The translations under genes were made by a program, and so were the position numbers. The notes beneath the pieces were generated by a model. That model saw only the letters and a list, made by a program, of their open reading frames with translations. It did not search any database and was not told where the DNA came from. A DNA stretch of 64,000 nucleotides from Nocardia macrotermitis (lineage in GTDB: Bacteria; Actinomycetota; Actinomycetes; Mycobacteriales; Mycobacteriaceae): positions 248,001 through 312,000 of the forward strand of contig NZ_WEGK01000007.1 of the NCBI RefSeq assembly GCF_009604405.1, in the 5' to 3' direction. Positions 15,635 to 25,062 of the stretch are shown piece after piece; positions within the stretch are counted from its first letter, which is position 1; each line of letters starts with the position of its first letter.

Positions 15635-16687
15635 ATGACCCTCAACAGACGACTATTCGGCGGTGCGCTGGCCGCGGGTGCGGCGGGGCTGGCCGCGGCG
15701 TCACTGAGCGGATGCTCGACGGATTCCGGGGGCGGGGGCACCGTGACCACCACGGCCGCGGGTCAGGAGCTGCGGGCGGGCTCGGGTGTGCACACCACGC
15801 TGGGCACGATCAAGCAGGTGCAGGCCGGTGTGCTCAACGTCGGATACGCGGAGTTCGGTCCGGCGAACGGTCAGCCCGTCGTGCTGCTGCACGGCTGGCC
15901 GTACGACGCCTACAGCTACGCCGATGTCGGGCCGCTGCTGGCCGACGCCGGATACCGGGTGCTGGTGCCGTATCTGCGCGGCTACGGCCCGACGACGTTC
16001 CTGTCCCCGCAGACCGTCCGCAACGGACAGCAGTCGGCGATCGCCAAGGACATCGTGGACTTCATGGACGCGCTGCACATCGAGCAGGCCGTCCTCGGCG
16101 GATACGACTGGGGCGCAAGGACTGTCGACATCATCGCCACGCTGTGGCCGCAGCGTTGCAAGGCGCTGGTCGCGGTGAGCGGCTACATCGTCACCGAACT
16201 GGCCGCGCAGCAGCAGCCGCTGCCGCCGAAGGCCGAACTCGGCTGGTGGTACCAGTACTACTTCGCCACCGAACGCGGCCGCGCCGGGTACACGCGCTAC
16301 CGCCACGACTTCAACAAGCAGATCTGGCAGATCGCCTCGCCGGCCTGGAAGTTCGACGACGCCACCTACGACCGCAGCGCCGCCGCTTTCGACAACCCCG
16401 ACCACGTCGACATCGTCATTCACAACTACCGCTGGCGTCTGGGCCTGGCCCAGGGCGAACCGCAGTACGACGCCTTCGAGCAGCAACTCGCCACCGGCCC
16501 GGCGATCACCGTCCCCACCATCACCGTCTCCAGCGACTTCGACGGCACGGCCAAGGACGGCAAGGGTTACGCGAACAAGTACACCGGCAAATACGTCCAC
16601 CGCGTCCTCGACGGCATCGGCCACAACGTCCCCCAGGAAGCGCCGAAACCGTTCTCCCAGGCCATCATCGACGCCGACCACCTGTAG
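15635..16687 (+). CDS. Tat-secreted epoxide-hydrolase-like alpha/beta hydrolase
   Basis: A 350-aa protein with a twin-arginine start (LNRRLFGGALAAGAAGLAAA) and LSGC lipobox, so it is probably an exported lipoprotein. The hydrolase domain has HGWPYD near 88 and the nucleophile elbow GGYDWGA with Asp158, as in epoxide hydrolases and haloalkane dehalogenases rather than serine esterases. The catalytic base is likely His330 (GIGHNVPQ). AGGAGA precedes ATG 15635. It is isolated between two LuxR-type regulators. Confidence 0.82.
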   Translation: MTLNRRLFGGALAAGAAGLAAASLSGCSTDSGGGGTVTTTAAGQELRAGSGVHTTLGTIKQVQAGVLNVGYAEFGPANGQPVVLLHGWPYDAYSYADVGPLLADAGYRVLVPYLRGYGPTTFLSPQTVRNGQQSAIAKDIVDFMDALHIEQAVLGGYDWGARTVDIIATLWPQRCKALVAVSGYIVTELAAQQQPLPPKAELGWWYQYYFATERGRAGYTRYRHDFNKQIWQIASPAWKFDDATYDRSAAAFDNPDHVDIVIHNYRWRLGLAQGEPQYDAFEQQLATGPAITVPTITVSSDFDGTAKDGKGYANKYTGKYVHRVLDGIGHNVPQEAPKPFSQAIIDADHL

Positions 16688-16695
16688 GGATGTCG

Positions 16696-16733
16696 CGCAG
16701 CGGCCTCGCTCATGTCGTCACGGGGCCGCTGCG
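16696..16733. terminator. Hairpin terminator after hydrolase gene
   Basis: CGCAGCGGCC (16696-16705) and GGCCGCTGCG (16724-16733) make a perfect 10-bp stem just after the hydrolase stop. There is no T run, which is common for actinobacterial terminators. The remaining gap to 16918 has no clear gene. Confidence 0.65.
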
Positions 16734-16918
16734 ATACGTCCACTCGACACCCGCCCGTCATCCCTCGGCCGGGTGGGTGTCGAGCACCTATCCGCTCACC
16801 CGGCGGATTCGATTGCAGGGCAACATATTCGAACCGATCAGCACATCAGGAAAGTCACGCCGGACCCGGATTCGACTGTGGCACAACCCATAACGACTCT
16901 CCAGCACGATGTCCCGAT

Positions 16919-19675
16919 TCAGGTATCGGAGGCGTTGCCCTCCCCACTCAACGCATCACGCAACGCCGCCCGCGACGTGATACCCAGCTTGGGGAAGATG
17001 CGATACAGATGCGTCCCGACCGTACGCGGCGAAAGGTACAGCTCCCGGCCGATCTCCTTGTTGCTCAACCCGGCCGCGGCCAACTCCGCGATCCGGCGTT
17101 CCTGCCAGGTCAGCACGCCCGGATCCACCTCCGCGGCGCGCACGGCCAGCCCGGTCGCGCGCAATTCGCGGCGGGCACGCTCGGCCCACGGCCGCGCCCC
17201 GAGCCTGTCGAAGGACTCCGCCGCCGGAGTCAGGAACTGCCGCGCCCGGGTGCGACCGCCGGGCCGATGCCGCACCCGCGCCCCGTACGCCAACCGGATC
17301 CGGGCGATCTCGAACGGGAAATGCCTTGCCTCGGCATGGTTTTCGGCCAGCGACAACATCTCGTCGGCCTCCGCCTCGGTCTCCGCGGTCATCGCCAACG
17401 CCCCGAACGTACTGATCGCCAGCCGCGGCGAGATCGCGGGCAATCCGATATCCCACGCGGCCCGCGCATGCCGCCGCGCCTCCGCCGCACGACCGGTGTG
17501 CACGGCCGCCTCCACCAGATCCAGCACGCCCCGCACCGCCTGATGCACACAGGGCGCGAACTCCCCGGGCGGCGTCATCCCGATCGCATGCAGGTACGCG
17601 GCCTCGAAATCGCCCTGCCCCAACGCCGCCGAGGTGGCGACGGCGTCGACCAGCTGCGTCAGGATGCCCACGCCGCGCGGCCGCGCCCAGGACTCGGCCA
17701 CCGCCAGCAGCTCCCGCGCCTCCTCGATCCGCCCGCGCAACGCCGCCACCTGCGCCAGATACGCGACGCTCTGATGGACGAACAGCTCGTAGCCCAGTTC
17801 CGCGGCGCGATCACGGCAGATCGTCGCGGTCCGCTCCGCCTCGTCCCACTCCCCCGACCCGATCCGGTCGAGCGTGATCAGATGCAGCATGACCAGGCCG
17901 CTGACCACCGCCCCGGTCTCGATCTCCCGCTCCACCATGTGCCGCAGCTGGGCACCGTAGTAGTGCAGCACGTCCAGGCGATAGGCCGCCGACGCGACCC
18001 GGACGACCTCCCACGGCTCGAGTTCGGCCAGATTCTCGCTCATCCGCCGCAGCTGTTCGGCCATCCCCGCACCGTGCCGCACCACGTCGCTCCAGCTGTC
18101 CCGGTAGATCCGGGACAGCGGCGGCACGAATTCGCCCAGCTCGTCGAGTACCGCGAAGGTTTCCCCCCACAGCGCCGCATCACCCGCGTAGTGGTCGGTG
18201 ACCAGCAGCAGATTCAGCAGCCGCAGCACCACCTCCGGCTGCTCGGCCGCATCATCCTCACGCAATGCCCGGATCGCGATGAGAACCCGCTCGTGCACAC
18301 CGCGCGCATCACCGTCCCGATACAGCGCGGTGAACGCCCAGGCCACGACCTCGGCAGGGCTTTCGTCACCACCCGGCACGGGATCGGACCGCACGATCCG
18401 CAACGCCTGCCCCAGCCGCGTGGCATATCCGGCGATGTAGGCGGCCTCGCCCAGCCGTCGTCTCCGCTGCTCGTCGGTCTCGCTGAGTTCGGCGGCCCGG
18501 GTCAGCCAGGTCACCGCCGTGGCCGCGCCACCGCGACGCGTCGCCGATTCGGCCGCCGACTCGAGCACCGCCGCGACCCGCTCATCGGGGTCGACCGCGG
18601 CCGCCGCCAGATGGGTCGCCCGACGTTCCAGATCGTCACGGTGCACCTCGGCCAGGGCGGCGTGCGCGTCGCGACGCTCGTCCGGCGTGGCCGTCTGCAC
18701 CACGGTCGCCCGCACCAGCGGATGCCGGAACGTCACCCCGGTGATCGGATCATGGTGCAGCAGACCATCTTTCACCGCGGCGTCGATACCGCGCATGCGA
18801 TACCGCACACCCGGTCCCGGCCGCGCCCCGACACCGTCGAGCGCACCCATCAGCAATTCGGCCCGCACCGGATCCGCCAGTGCCGCGATGCGGGTTCCGT
18901 ACACCCGTTGCAGGCGGCGCGGCACCGGCAGGGCGTGTTCGGCGAACACCTCGTCCGGCGACTCGAAATCCGCCTGCCCCTCGACATGGATCGGCAGATC
19001 CAGCAGCGCCAGCGGATTGCCCTGCGCCCGATCCAGCACCAACCGGCGCAGCCGGGTGTTCAGAACCGGATGCCGGCGATCCAGCAGATCCGCCGCGGCC
19101 TGCGCATTCAGCGGCGCGACCACCCGCTCCGGCAGCGCGGCGGTATCGAAGCCCGAGACGATATCCGCGCGCACCGCGATCACCAGCCGCACCGCACTGC
19201 CCGACAATCGCCGGCCGACGAATCCGCACACCTCGGCGCTCGGACCGTCCAGCCATTGACCGTCGTCGACGACCAGCAGCAACGGTTGATCGGAGGTCGC
19301 CGCGGCCAGCAGATTCAGCACCGCGATGCCCAACGCCATCACCGAGGGCGGCTGCGTGGCATGCCGCCCGAACACCGCCTCGAACATCGCGCGCGTCGGC
19401 TCGCCCAGGCCGTCGATATGCGGTAGCAGCGGATGCAGCAACTGGTGCAGACCGGCGTAGGGCAGCTCCGATTCCGCCTCCACGCCGGTCGCGCGGATCA
19501 CCGCGTATCCGGCGCGTAATGCCTGCTCAACGGCGAATTCGAGAAGTGCGCTCTTGCCCACACCGGTCTCACCGCGCAGAATCAGCGGCAGACCGGACGC
19601 ACCGGTCACGATCGCGGAGAGTTGGCCCTGCTCGTCGTCGCGGCCGATCAACCGCACCGCTGGTAACTCCGACAT
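16919..19675 (-). CDS. LuxR-family AAA regulator (LAL/MalT-like)
   Basis: A 918-aa relative of the protein at 12334-15039. Walker A is GETGVGKSALLE (about 34-45) and Walker B is LLLVVDDGQWLD (about 132-143). The C-terminal LuxR HTH is LTWQERRIAELAAAGLSNKE followed by IGRELYLSPRTVGTHLYRI. ATG 19675 gives a full ATPase head. It transcribes toward the hydrolase gene. CGTCA boxes lie upstream. Long antisense frames across it are shadows of its biased codons. Confidence 0.88.
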   Translation of the reverse strand: MSELPAVRLIGRDDEQGQLSAIVTGASGLPLILRGETGVGKSALLEFAVEQALRAGYAVIRATGVEAESELPYAGLHQLLHPLLPHIDGLGEPTRAMFEAVFGRHATQPPSVMALGIAVLNLLAAATSDQPLLLVVDDGQWLDGPSAEVCGFVGRRLSGSAVRLVIAVRADIVSGFDTAALPERVVAPLNAQAAADLLDRRHPVLNTRLRRLVLDRAQGNPLALLDLPIHVEGQADFESPDEVFAEHALPVPRRLQRVYGTRIAALADPVRAELLMGALDGVGARPGPGVRYRMRGIDAAVKDGLLHHDPITGVTFRHPLVRATVVQTATPDERRDAHAALAEVHRDDLERRATHLAAAAVDPDERVAAVLESAAESATRRGGAATAVTWLTRAAELSETDEQRRRRLGEAAYIAGYATRLGQALRIVRSDPVPGGDESPAEVVAWAFTALYRDGDARGVHERVLIAIRALREDDAAEQPEVVLRLLNLLLVTDHYAGDAALWGETFAVLDELGEFVPPLSRIYRDSWSDVVRHGAGMAEQLRRMSENLAELEPWEVVRVASAAYRLDVLHYYGAQLRHMVEREIETGAVVSGLVMLHLITLDRIGSGEWDEAERTATICRDRAAELGYELFVHQSVAYLAQVAALRGRIEEARELLAVAESWARPRGVGILTQLVDAVATSAALGQGDFEAAYLHAIGMTPPGEFAPCVHQAVRGVLDLVEAAVHTGRAAEARRHARAAWDIGLPAISPRLAISTFGALAMTAETEAEADEMLSLAENHAEARHFPFEIARIRLAYGARVRHRPGGRTRARQFLTPAAESFDRLGARPWAERARRELRATGLAVRAAEVDPGVLTWQERRIAELAAAGLSNKEIGRELYLSPRTVGTHLYRIFPKLGITSRAALRDALSGEGNASDT

Positions 19676-19901
19676 GGTCTCTCCCGTCCTGCGAACGTCA
19701 CAGACTAACGGGCAGGCAATACGTCATCGCAGCGTCATCCGACGGATGTGACGCGACCCCCGGATCGGCGATGCTCGATATGCGGCCGCACCGGTTCCCG
19801 AACCACCCGGTCGCACTCCCATCGACCGGCCGTCGACTTCCCCCCACACGGCGGCCGGTCGAGCTCGCCACATCCACCTGCTCGATTGCTAGGAGCACCG
19901 C

Positions 19902-20330
19902 ATGACCACGGTCCGTTTCCATCTCATCTCGGCCCTGTCGCCAGCCGAGGTGATGAACGTGCTGACCGATTTCGGCCCCACCCGCACCGAGGTGTGGCCC
20001 ACGATCGACGACGAGCACTTCATCGTCCACAGTCGCGGCGAGGGGTGGGCCGAGGTCACCGAGGGCACCGAGGCCGCTTGGGAACGCGCCCGCTACGACT
20101 GGGATCCCGCGGGCGACACGGTCACCGTCACCACCCTGGATTCGAAGGTTTTCGGTCCCGGCGGTGGCTGGGTGTTCCGCACAACGGCCGAACCCGAGGG
20201 CACGCGTGTCGACGTCGAGTTGACTCGTAATCCGGCGGCGGTCAAGGGCAAGCTGATCGCCGCCCTGCTTCCCCTGATCGGCCCGGCCACGTTGCGCAAG
20301 GGTCTGCGGGAACCGTTGCAGGCCAAGTAA
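19902..20330 (+). CDS. SRPBCC-family hypothetical protein
   Basis: A 142-aa protein with SRPBCC-like features: FHLISALSPAEVMNVLTDF in the first strand/helix and a C-terminal helix region (KGKLIAALLPLIGPATL). The reaction is unknown. AGGAG precedes ATG 19902. It is divergent from the 918-aa LuxR regulator, sharing its promoter region with the CGTCA boxes, so it may be part of that regulon. Confidence 0.7.
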   Translation: MTTVRFHLISALSPAEVMNVLTDFGPTRTEVWPTIDDEHFIVHSRGEGWAEVTEGTEAAWERARYDWDPAGDTVTVTTLDSKVFGPGGGWVFRTTAEPEGTRVDVELTRNPAAVKGKLIAALLPLIGPATLRKGLREPLQAK

Positions 20331-20341
20331 TCACGTGCAGA

Positions 20342-20377
20342 GGGCCGGTAGCGACGACATCTCGTCACTACCGGCCC
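20342..20377. terminator. Bidirectional hairpin terminator
   Basis: GGGCCGGTAG and CTACCGGCCC pair perfectly, and an inner GACGA/TCGTC continues the stem after one mismatch. It lies between the convergent SRPBCC and reductase genes and could stop transcription from both sides. Confidence 0.7.
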
Positions 20378-20433
20378 GACGTGCGTTCGAAATCGGGTGA
20401 GCGAACCGCAGCTCCGCTCACCCGACCCGAAAA

Positions 20434-21903
20434 CTATTCACTCCCAGCGGATTCGGCCTGCTGATCCCGATAGGTCTCCAACAGCCGCAACCAGATCTCA
20501 CTGATCGTCGGAAACGACGGCACCGCATGCCACAGCCGATCGATGGTGACCTCACCGGTGATCGCGATCGTCGCCGAATGCAGCAGTTCGGCCACGCCCC
20601 CGCCCGCGAAGGTCGCGCCCACGATCGTGCGACGCTCCGGATCGATCAGAATCCGCGCTCTACCAACATATTTCGGATCATGCTGAATCGCCCCGGCGAC
20701 ATGACCGATCTCGTAGTCGACCACATCGACCGTGCGCCCGGCCCGCGCGGCGTCCTCGGTGCCGAGCCCGACCGCGGCGACCTCCGGATCGGTGAACACC
20801 ACCTGCGGCACCGCCAGCTGATCCGCGGTGCCGACGCTGCGGCCCCAGGTCTCGGTGTCCAGCGCGATTCCGGCCGCCCGATCCGCGATGACGCCGCCCA
20901 CGATCCGCGCCTGATATTTCCCCTGATGGGTAAGCAGCGCACGATGATTCACGTCGCCGACCGCGTACAACCAATCACCGTCGACGTCGGTGGCGGTGAA
21001 CGTGTCGTCGGTGCTGATCCACGTGCCGGGCTTCAGGCCGATGGTGTCGAGCCCGATGTCCTCGGTGCGCGGCGAGCGCCCGGTCGCGAACAGCAGTTCG
21101 TCCGCGACGATCAGGCTGCCGTCGGCGAGCGTCACGTGGACCTCGCCGTCGGGCCCGTCCGGACGTTCGGCGGCCGCGATCCCCGACTCGAACCGCAGGT
21201 CGACCCCCGCGCTGCGCAACCGGTCCGCGACCATCTCCGAGGCGAACGATTCCACCCGCCCCAGCAGCCCGGACCCGCGCGCGACGAGCGTGACCCGTGT
21301 CCCGAGCGCCTGCCAGGCCGTGGCCATCTCGACCGCGACCACACCCGCGCCGAGGATCACCAGCCGTCCCGGCACCTGTTCGGCGCTGGTCGCCTCCCGG
21401 CTCGTCCAGTACCGCAGCTCGTCCAGTCCGGGCAGCGGCGGCAGCGAGGCGCTGGTACCGGTGCACACCGCCACGGCGTGCCGCGCGGTCAACTCGACGG
21501 TCCCGCCCTCGGGCGTCGCAACCGTCACCCGACGCGGCCCGGCGAGCCTGCCGTGCCCGCGCACCAGCGTGATCCCGGCCGAGGCGACCCAGTCCACCTG
21601 GCCCTTGTCATCCCAATCCGAGACCATGTAGTCGCGATGCCGCAGCACCGCCGCCGTATCGATCGGCCCGGTGACCGCGGCGCCCACCCCGGGAAACCGC
21701 GACGCCTCGCCGTACAGCAGCACCGGCCGCAGCAGCGCCTTGCTGGGTTCGCAAGCCCAGTAGGAACATTCGCCGCCGACCAGTTCGGATTCGACGATCA
21801 CGGTACTCAGCCCGGCGGCAACGGTCCGGTCCGCGACATTCTCACCGACCGGGCCCGCGCCCAGCACGATGACGTCGTAGGTGTTGTTGTTCTCGTCTGT
21901 CAT
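20434..21903 (-). CDS. FAD-dependent pyridine nucleotide-disulfide oxidoreductase
   Basis: A 489-aa flavoenzyme. The FAD site is VIVLGAGPVG (11-20). The redox-active CxxxxC is Cys46-Cys51 (GGECSYWACEPSKALL), a variant of the usual GGTCLNVGCIPSKALL. The C-terminal HAVPSFPTISE has the His-Glu pair typical of the family. It resembles dihydrolipoamide dehydrogenase/mercuric reductase relatives, but the substrate is unknown. ATG 21903 fits the FAD motif; the frame to 21972 is longer than needed. Confidence 0.85.
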   Translation of the reverse strand: MTDENNNTYDVIVLGAGPVGENVADRTVAAGLSTVIVESELVGGECSYWACEPSKALLRPVLLYGEASRFPGVGAAVTGPIDTAAVLRHRDYMVSDWDDKGQVDWVASAGITLVRGHGRLAGPRRVTVATPEGGTVELTARHAVAVCTGTSASLPPLPGLDELRYWTSREATSAEQVPGRLVILGAGVVAVEMATAWQALGTRVTLVARGSGLLGRVESFASEMVADRLRSAGVDLRFESGIAAAERPDGPDGEVHVTLADGSLIVADELLFATGRSPRTEDIGLDTIGLKPGTWISTDDTFTATDVDGDWLYAVGDVNHRALLTHQGKYQARIVGGVIADRAAGIALDTETWGRSVGTADQLAVPQVVFTDPEVAAVGLGTEDAARAGRTVDVVDYEIGHVAGAIQHDPKYVGRARILIDPERRTIVGATFAGGGVAELLHSATIAITGEVTIDRLWHAVPSFPTISEIWLRLLETYRDQQAESAGSE

Positions 21904-22096
21904 GCCAGTACTTCCGATCGTGGGGTCAGCGGCCGGGTGCTCGTTCCGTAACCTCTTGCGGGAACCGACCATTCCCGTCGGGGTCCCGGAACGCGGCGTG
22001 GGAACCGTAGCGCGCCCGCTTCGGGTGCCCCCGACGACACGCTCGACGGTACCGGCGCGGGGGAAGACGCCGGTACCGCCGTGGAACGGCCGGGAA

Positions 22097-22951
22097 TCAG
22101 CGGGTCGCCTTCGCGGCCTGCTCGATGACGTCCGCGACCGTGTCCGGGTGCGAGACCGCGACCGAATGCGAGGCGGCGACCTCGGTGACGTGCGAATGCG
22201 CCCGCTGCGCCATGAACCGCTGCGCCGCCACCGGGATGTTCTTGTCCTGCGTGGTGATCACATCCCAGCTGGGCTTCTCGGACCAGGCCGCGACGGTGGC
22301 CTTCTCCTCCAGGGCGGACTGCGCGACGGGGCGCTGCGTGACCGCCATCAGCGCGGCCGTGTCGGCGGGGACGTCGGCGGCGAACTGGTCGCGGAATTTG
22401 TCCGGTTTGATGTAGAGATCGGTGCCGGCGCTGCCGTCGACGTTGGTGAACGGCGCCGGATCCAGGGCGGCGGGCAGGGTGGAGCCCGGGTACTTGTTGG
22501 TCAGCCCCAGCGCGGTCTCGCCGGGCGCGGGCAGGAACGCCGCCACGTAGACCAGGGCCTTGACCTGGGGACTTCCGGCTCCGGCCGCACTGATCACCGA
22601 ACCGCCGTAGGAGTGGCCGACCAGGATCACCGGGCCGTTCACGCGATTGATCAGCGCCCGCAACGTGGTCGCGTCACCGGCCGGACCGCGCAACGGGTCG
22701 GCCGCGGCGATCACCGGATAGTTGTCCTTGCGCAACCGGTCGATGACGCCGCTCCAGCTGGACGCGTCGGCGAAGGCACCGTGCTCCAGGATGACGGTCG
22801 GCTTGACGCCACCGTCCTGGGCGGGCGCGGCGTTGCTCGACGTGCCGCCCGCGCAGGCCACCGCGAGGGTGCCGACAACCGCGCTCGCCGCGAGTGCGGT
22901 CACCGCGCGGTTCACCCGCCGCAGATAGCCCTGTCCGATGATGTCGCCCAT
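22097..22951 (-). CDS. Exported alpha/beta hydrolase
   Basis: A 284-aa protein from ATG 22951. The N-terminus has a hydrophobic signal segment ending LAVACAGG with Cys33, a weak lipobox, so it may be a lipoprotein. The hydrolase domain has the VGHSYGG nucleophile elbow and a late SHPDTVADVI segment with candidate His. GAAGGG lies upstream. The reading frame is open to 22996, but that start would precede the signal peptide by 15 residues. It may act on esters outside the cell. Confidence 0.78.
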   Translation of the reverse strand: MGDIIGQGYLRRVNRAVTALAASAVVGTLAVACAGGTSSNAAPAQDGGVKPTVILEHGAFADASSWSGVIDRLRKDNYPVIAAADPLRGPAGDATTLRALINRVNGPVILVGHSYGGSVISAAGAGSPQVKALVYVAAFLPAPGETALGLTNKYPGSTLPAALDPAPFTNVDGSAGTDLYIKPDKFRDQFAADVPADTAALMAVTQRPVAQSALEEKATVAAWSEKPSWDVITTQDKNIPVAAQRFMAQRAHSHVTEVAASHSVAVSHPDTVADVIEQAAKATR

Positions 22952-23060
22952 GTGGATTCGCCCTTCGAGAAGTGGGTGCAGGTGGAACGTGTCCACTGTG
23001 GTTGCACCGACTTCCCGGGCGCATCCGTCAAGCGACGGCGCCGACGACGTACGTCATCGA

Positions 23061-24131
23061 TCAGCCCTGTGCGAGACGGACTTTCACCAGTGTGCGGTGT
23101 CCGAAGATGCGGCGGCCGTCGCAACTGGCGTTCATCGCGATCACCGCGATCCCGGTGTCCGGATCCAGCGCTCTGACCGTACCGCCGAAGGTGATGGTCG
23201 CGCCGAGCACCGGCCGCACGTAGACCGGACTCGCGAACCGGACCGAGTATTCCTGCACCGCACTCGGATCGCGCAGCCAGGAGGTGATGTATCCGGCGCC
23301 CAGCCCCATGGTCAGAATGCCGTGCGCGACAACGGTTTCCAGTCCGACCAGGGTGGCGAAATCGTCACTCCAGTGGATCGGATTGCCGTCGCCGGAGACA
23401 CCGGCGTAGTTCACCAGATCGCCGCGGCTCAGGCGCACGGTCCGGGACGGCAACTCGTCGCCGACCCGCACCTCGCCGATTCGACGGCCACGCGGTGTGG
23501 GTGGTTCGACGGCCACGACCTGTTTGGGGCCGGACGTCCGCAGGGGTGCCACCGGACGGCGGCGATTCGTGCGATCGGGCACGATGCTCGACATGTCGTG
23601 GGCGACCAGGCTGCGCGCGGCGGTCGAGAGCCTTTCGGCGGCCTCGCCCTGTTGCCCCAGGAACAGGGTGGTGAGCGAGGTGTGCACGAGTTCGTCGCGC
23701 TGATTGGAGACCCGGTTCGCCAGCACCATCATGTCGCGCCCGCGCACCTGATGAAACGAGTCCAACGAAACGTCGCAGGTCAAGCAATCACCGGCCGCGA
23801 TCGGGCGATGAAAGAGCAGTACCTGATCGGTCTGAATCAACCGGCTCAGGTCGTATCCGGCGGCGATCCGCTCGAGCAGTTTGAGCTGCGCCTGCATACC
23901 CATCGGTGAGACGAATGTCAGCGGTGCCAGCAATCCCCCTGCCCCCGAAGCGAACTCGTCGCTCTCGTCGTGATGTGCGGGATGGTAGTCCTGAACGGCC
24001 TTGGCGTATTCCCGAATCTTCTCCCTGCCGACCACATAGTGATCCTCGGTGATGTAGTGATGGCCAACCATTGCCGTCGCATGCGCGGCCGGGTCCGGTG
24101 CGGGTGACTCCAGAGTCGCTAGATGCTCCAC
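23061..24131 (-). CDS. Fused MaoC-type dehydratase (HadA/HadB-like)
   Basis: A 356-aa protein with two hot-dog modules. The first half resembles HadA (VGHHYITEDHYVVGREKIRE, then LLAPLTFV and IQTDQVLLFHRPIAAGD). The second half has the MaoC hydratase motif YAGVSGDGNPIHWSDDFA. Together they could form a (3R)-hydroxyacyl dehydratase. I chose GTG 24131: TATGTT lies at the correct distance for a leaderless start. ATG 24071 is a possible alternative but leaves little of the HadA N-terminus. It stands away from the FAS-II operon. Confidence 0.8.
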   Translation of the reverse strand: MEHLATLESPAPDPAAHATAMVGHHYITEDHYVVGREKIREYAKAVQDYHPAHHDESDEFASGAGGLLAPLTFVSPMGMQAQLKLLERIAAGYDLSRLIQTDQVLLFHRPIAAGDCLTCDVSLDSFHQVRGRDMMVLANRVSNQRDELVHTSLTTLFLGQQGEAAERLSTAARSLVAHDMSSIVPDRTNRRRPVAPLRTSGPKQVVAVEPPTPRGRRIGEVRVGDELPSRTVRLSRGDLVNYAGVSGDGNPIHWSDDFATLVGLETVVAHGILTMGLGAGYITSWLRDPSAVQEYSVRFASPVYVRPVLGATITFGGTVRALDPDTGIAVIAMNASCDGRRIFGHRTLVKVRLAQG

Positions 24132-24177
24132 ATAGCTAACATACGGCAAATATTTCTGGGCGAGCGGCCGACCCGCA

Positions 24178-24206
24178 CGGCCCCATCGATGAAATCGACG
24201 GGGCCG
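24178..24206. terminator. Hairpin terminator between secreted protein and dehydratase genes
   Basis: CGGCCCC (24178-24184) and GGGGCCG (24200-24206) pair, with TCGAT/ATCGA extending the stem after one mismatch. It lies just downstream of the secreted-protein gene, read on the minus strand. Confidence 0.6.
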
Positions 24207-24215
24207 CCGCACATC

Positions 24216-24677
24216 TCAGCTCGCGGTGATCATCTCGTAGTAGGACCACGAGTGCCCCTTGGACTGACACGACACACTGCCGTGGAAGCCTTCGGCACAG
24301 GTCGCCCCGGCGTAGGTGATGCTCGGACCCCACATGTCGTGTCCGGTCGCGAGGGTCGAGATATCCGGATTTCCACCGGATCGCGTGTACACCGCGCCCG
24401 CCGCGAAGCCCGGATGCGCTGGCGCCCAAGGCACATCGATCACGACCTGACTCACGCGGAACGGCAGCATCAGATTTCCGCCGCCGATCTTCATCGACAT
24501 CATCTTGGCCGAGGTGTCACACCCGACCGAACCGTCCGGGGAGATCGCGCACTGGAACGACCCCGAATTCATCGAGAAATACACCGGCCCGTCGGCCTGC
24601 GCCGCCGTGGTGAACAGCAGCGGAGCCAACGCACCGGCCGCACACGCGGGCACCGCCGCCTTGATCCGACGTTTCAT
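24216..24677 (-). CDS. Small secreted protein of unknown function
   Basis: A 153-aa protein from ATG 24677, with GGAGGGAGT upstream. A signal peptide is clear: basic KRR, a hydrophobic core, and a likely cut after TTAAQA. The mature part contains four cysteines (FQCAIS, VGCDTS, ATCAEG, VSCQSK), which could form two disulfides. I do not recognise the family. It is likely exported into the envelope or medium. Confidence 0.75.
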   Translation of the reverse strand: MKRRIKAAVPACAAGALAPLLFTTAAQADGPVYFSMNSGSFQCAISPDGSVGCDTSAKMMSMKIGGGNLMLPFRVSQVVIDVPWAPAHPGFAAGAVYTRSGGNPDISTLATGHDMWGPSITYAGATCAEGFHGSVSCQSKGHSWSYYEMITAS

Positions 24678-24917
24678 ACGTACTCCCTCCGCACAGTGAA
24701 CTCGAACAACACGAGACCCTCGGCTACCGCAGAGCCAACCGCCCCGCCACACCGAAACCCCGCAGAGACCCCGCCGACCCTACCCAGCCCCCCACACTCC
24801 CCGCAGCACTTCCCCCACCCCCACCACAAACCCCCAGGTAGAGCCACGATTTGGGCTCCCACCCAGCAATACGCTAAAGTTTCTCCTCGGTCGCCCGATA
24901 CGGACGACCAGGAGCAA

Positions 24918-24990
24918 TCCCCTATAGCTCAATTGGCAGAGCAGCCGACTGTTAATCGGCAGGTTTCTGGTTCGAGTCCAGATGGGGGAG
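24918..24990 (+). tRNA. tRNA-Asn(GTT)
   Basis: A 73-nt cloverleaf. The acceptor stem TCCCCTA pairs with TGGGGGA (one G-T pair), with G as discriminator. The D arm holds GCTCAATTGGCAGAGC. The anticodon loop is CTGTTAA, anticodon GTT, and the T arm has GGTTCGAGTCC. CCA is not encoded. It is followed at once by a strong terminator and the accessory island. Confidence 0.97.
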
Positions 24991-24994
24991 CAGC

Positions 24995-25030
24995 AACCGG
25001 GGTAATGCTACGGCATCACCCCGGTTTTTT
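24995..25030 (+). terminator. Rho-independent terminator after tRNA-Asn
   Basis: AACCGGGGTAATGC (24995-25008) and GCATCACCCCGGTT (25013-25026) pair across 14 bp with one A/C mismatch, and a T run follows directly. It would end the tRNA transcript. Confidence 0.9.
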
Positions 25031-25062
25031 CTTTGTTCCGGAGTCGAGCCAGCCCCGCACGC

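Noticed and set aside
16712..19426. 904-aa plus-strand frame opposite the LuxR gene
   Set aside because: It is an antisense shadow of the 918-aa LuxR gene, whose Walker and HTH motifs are unambiguous.
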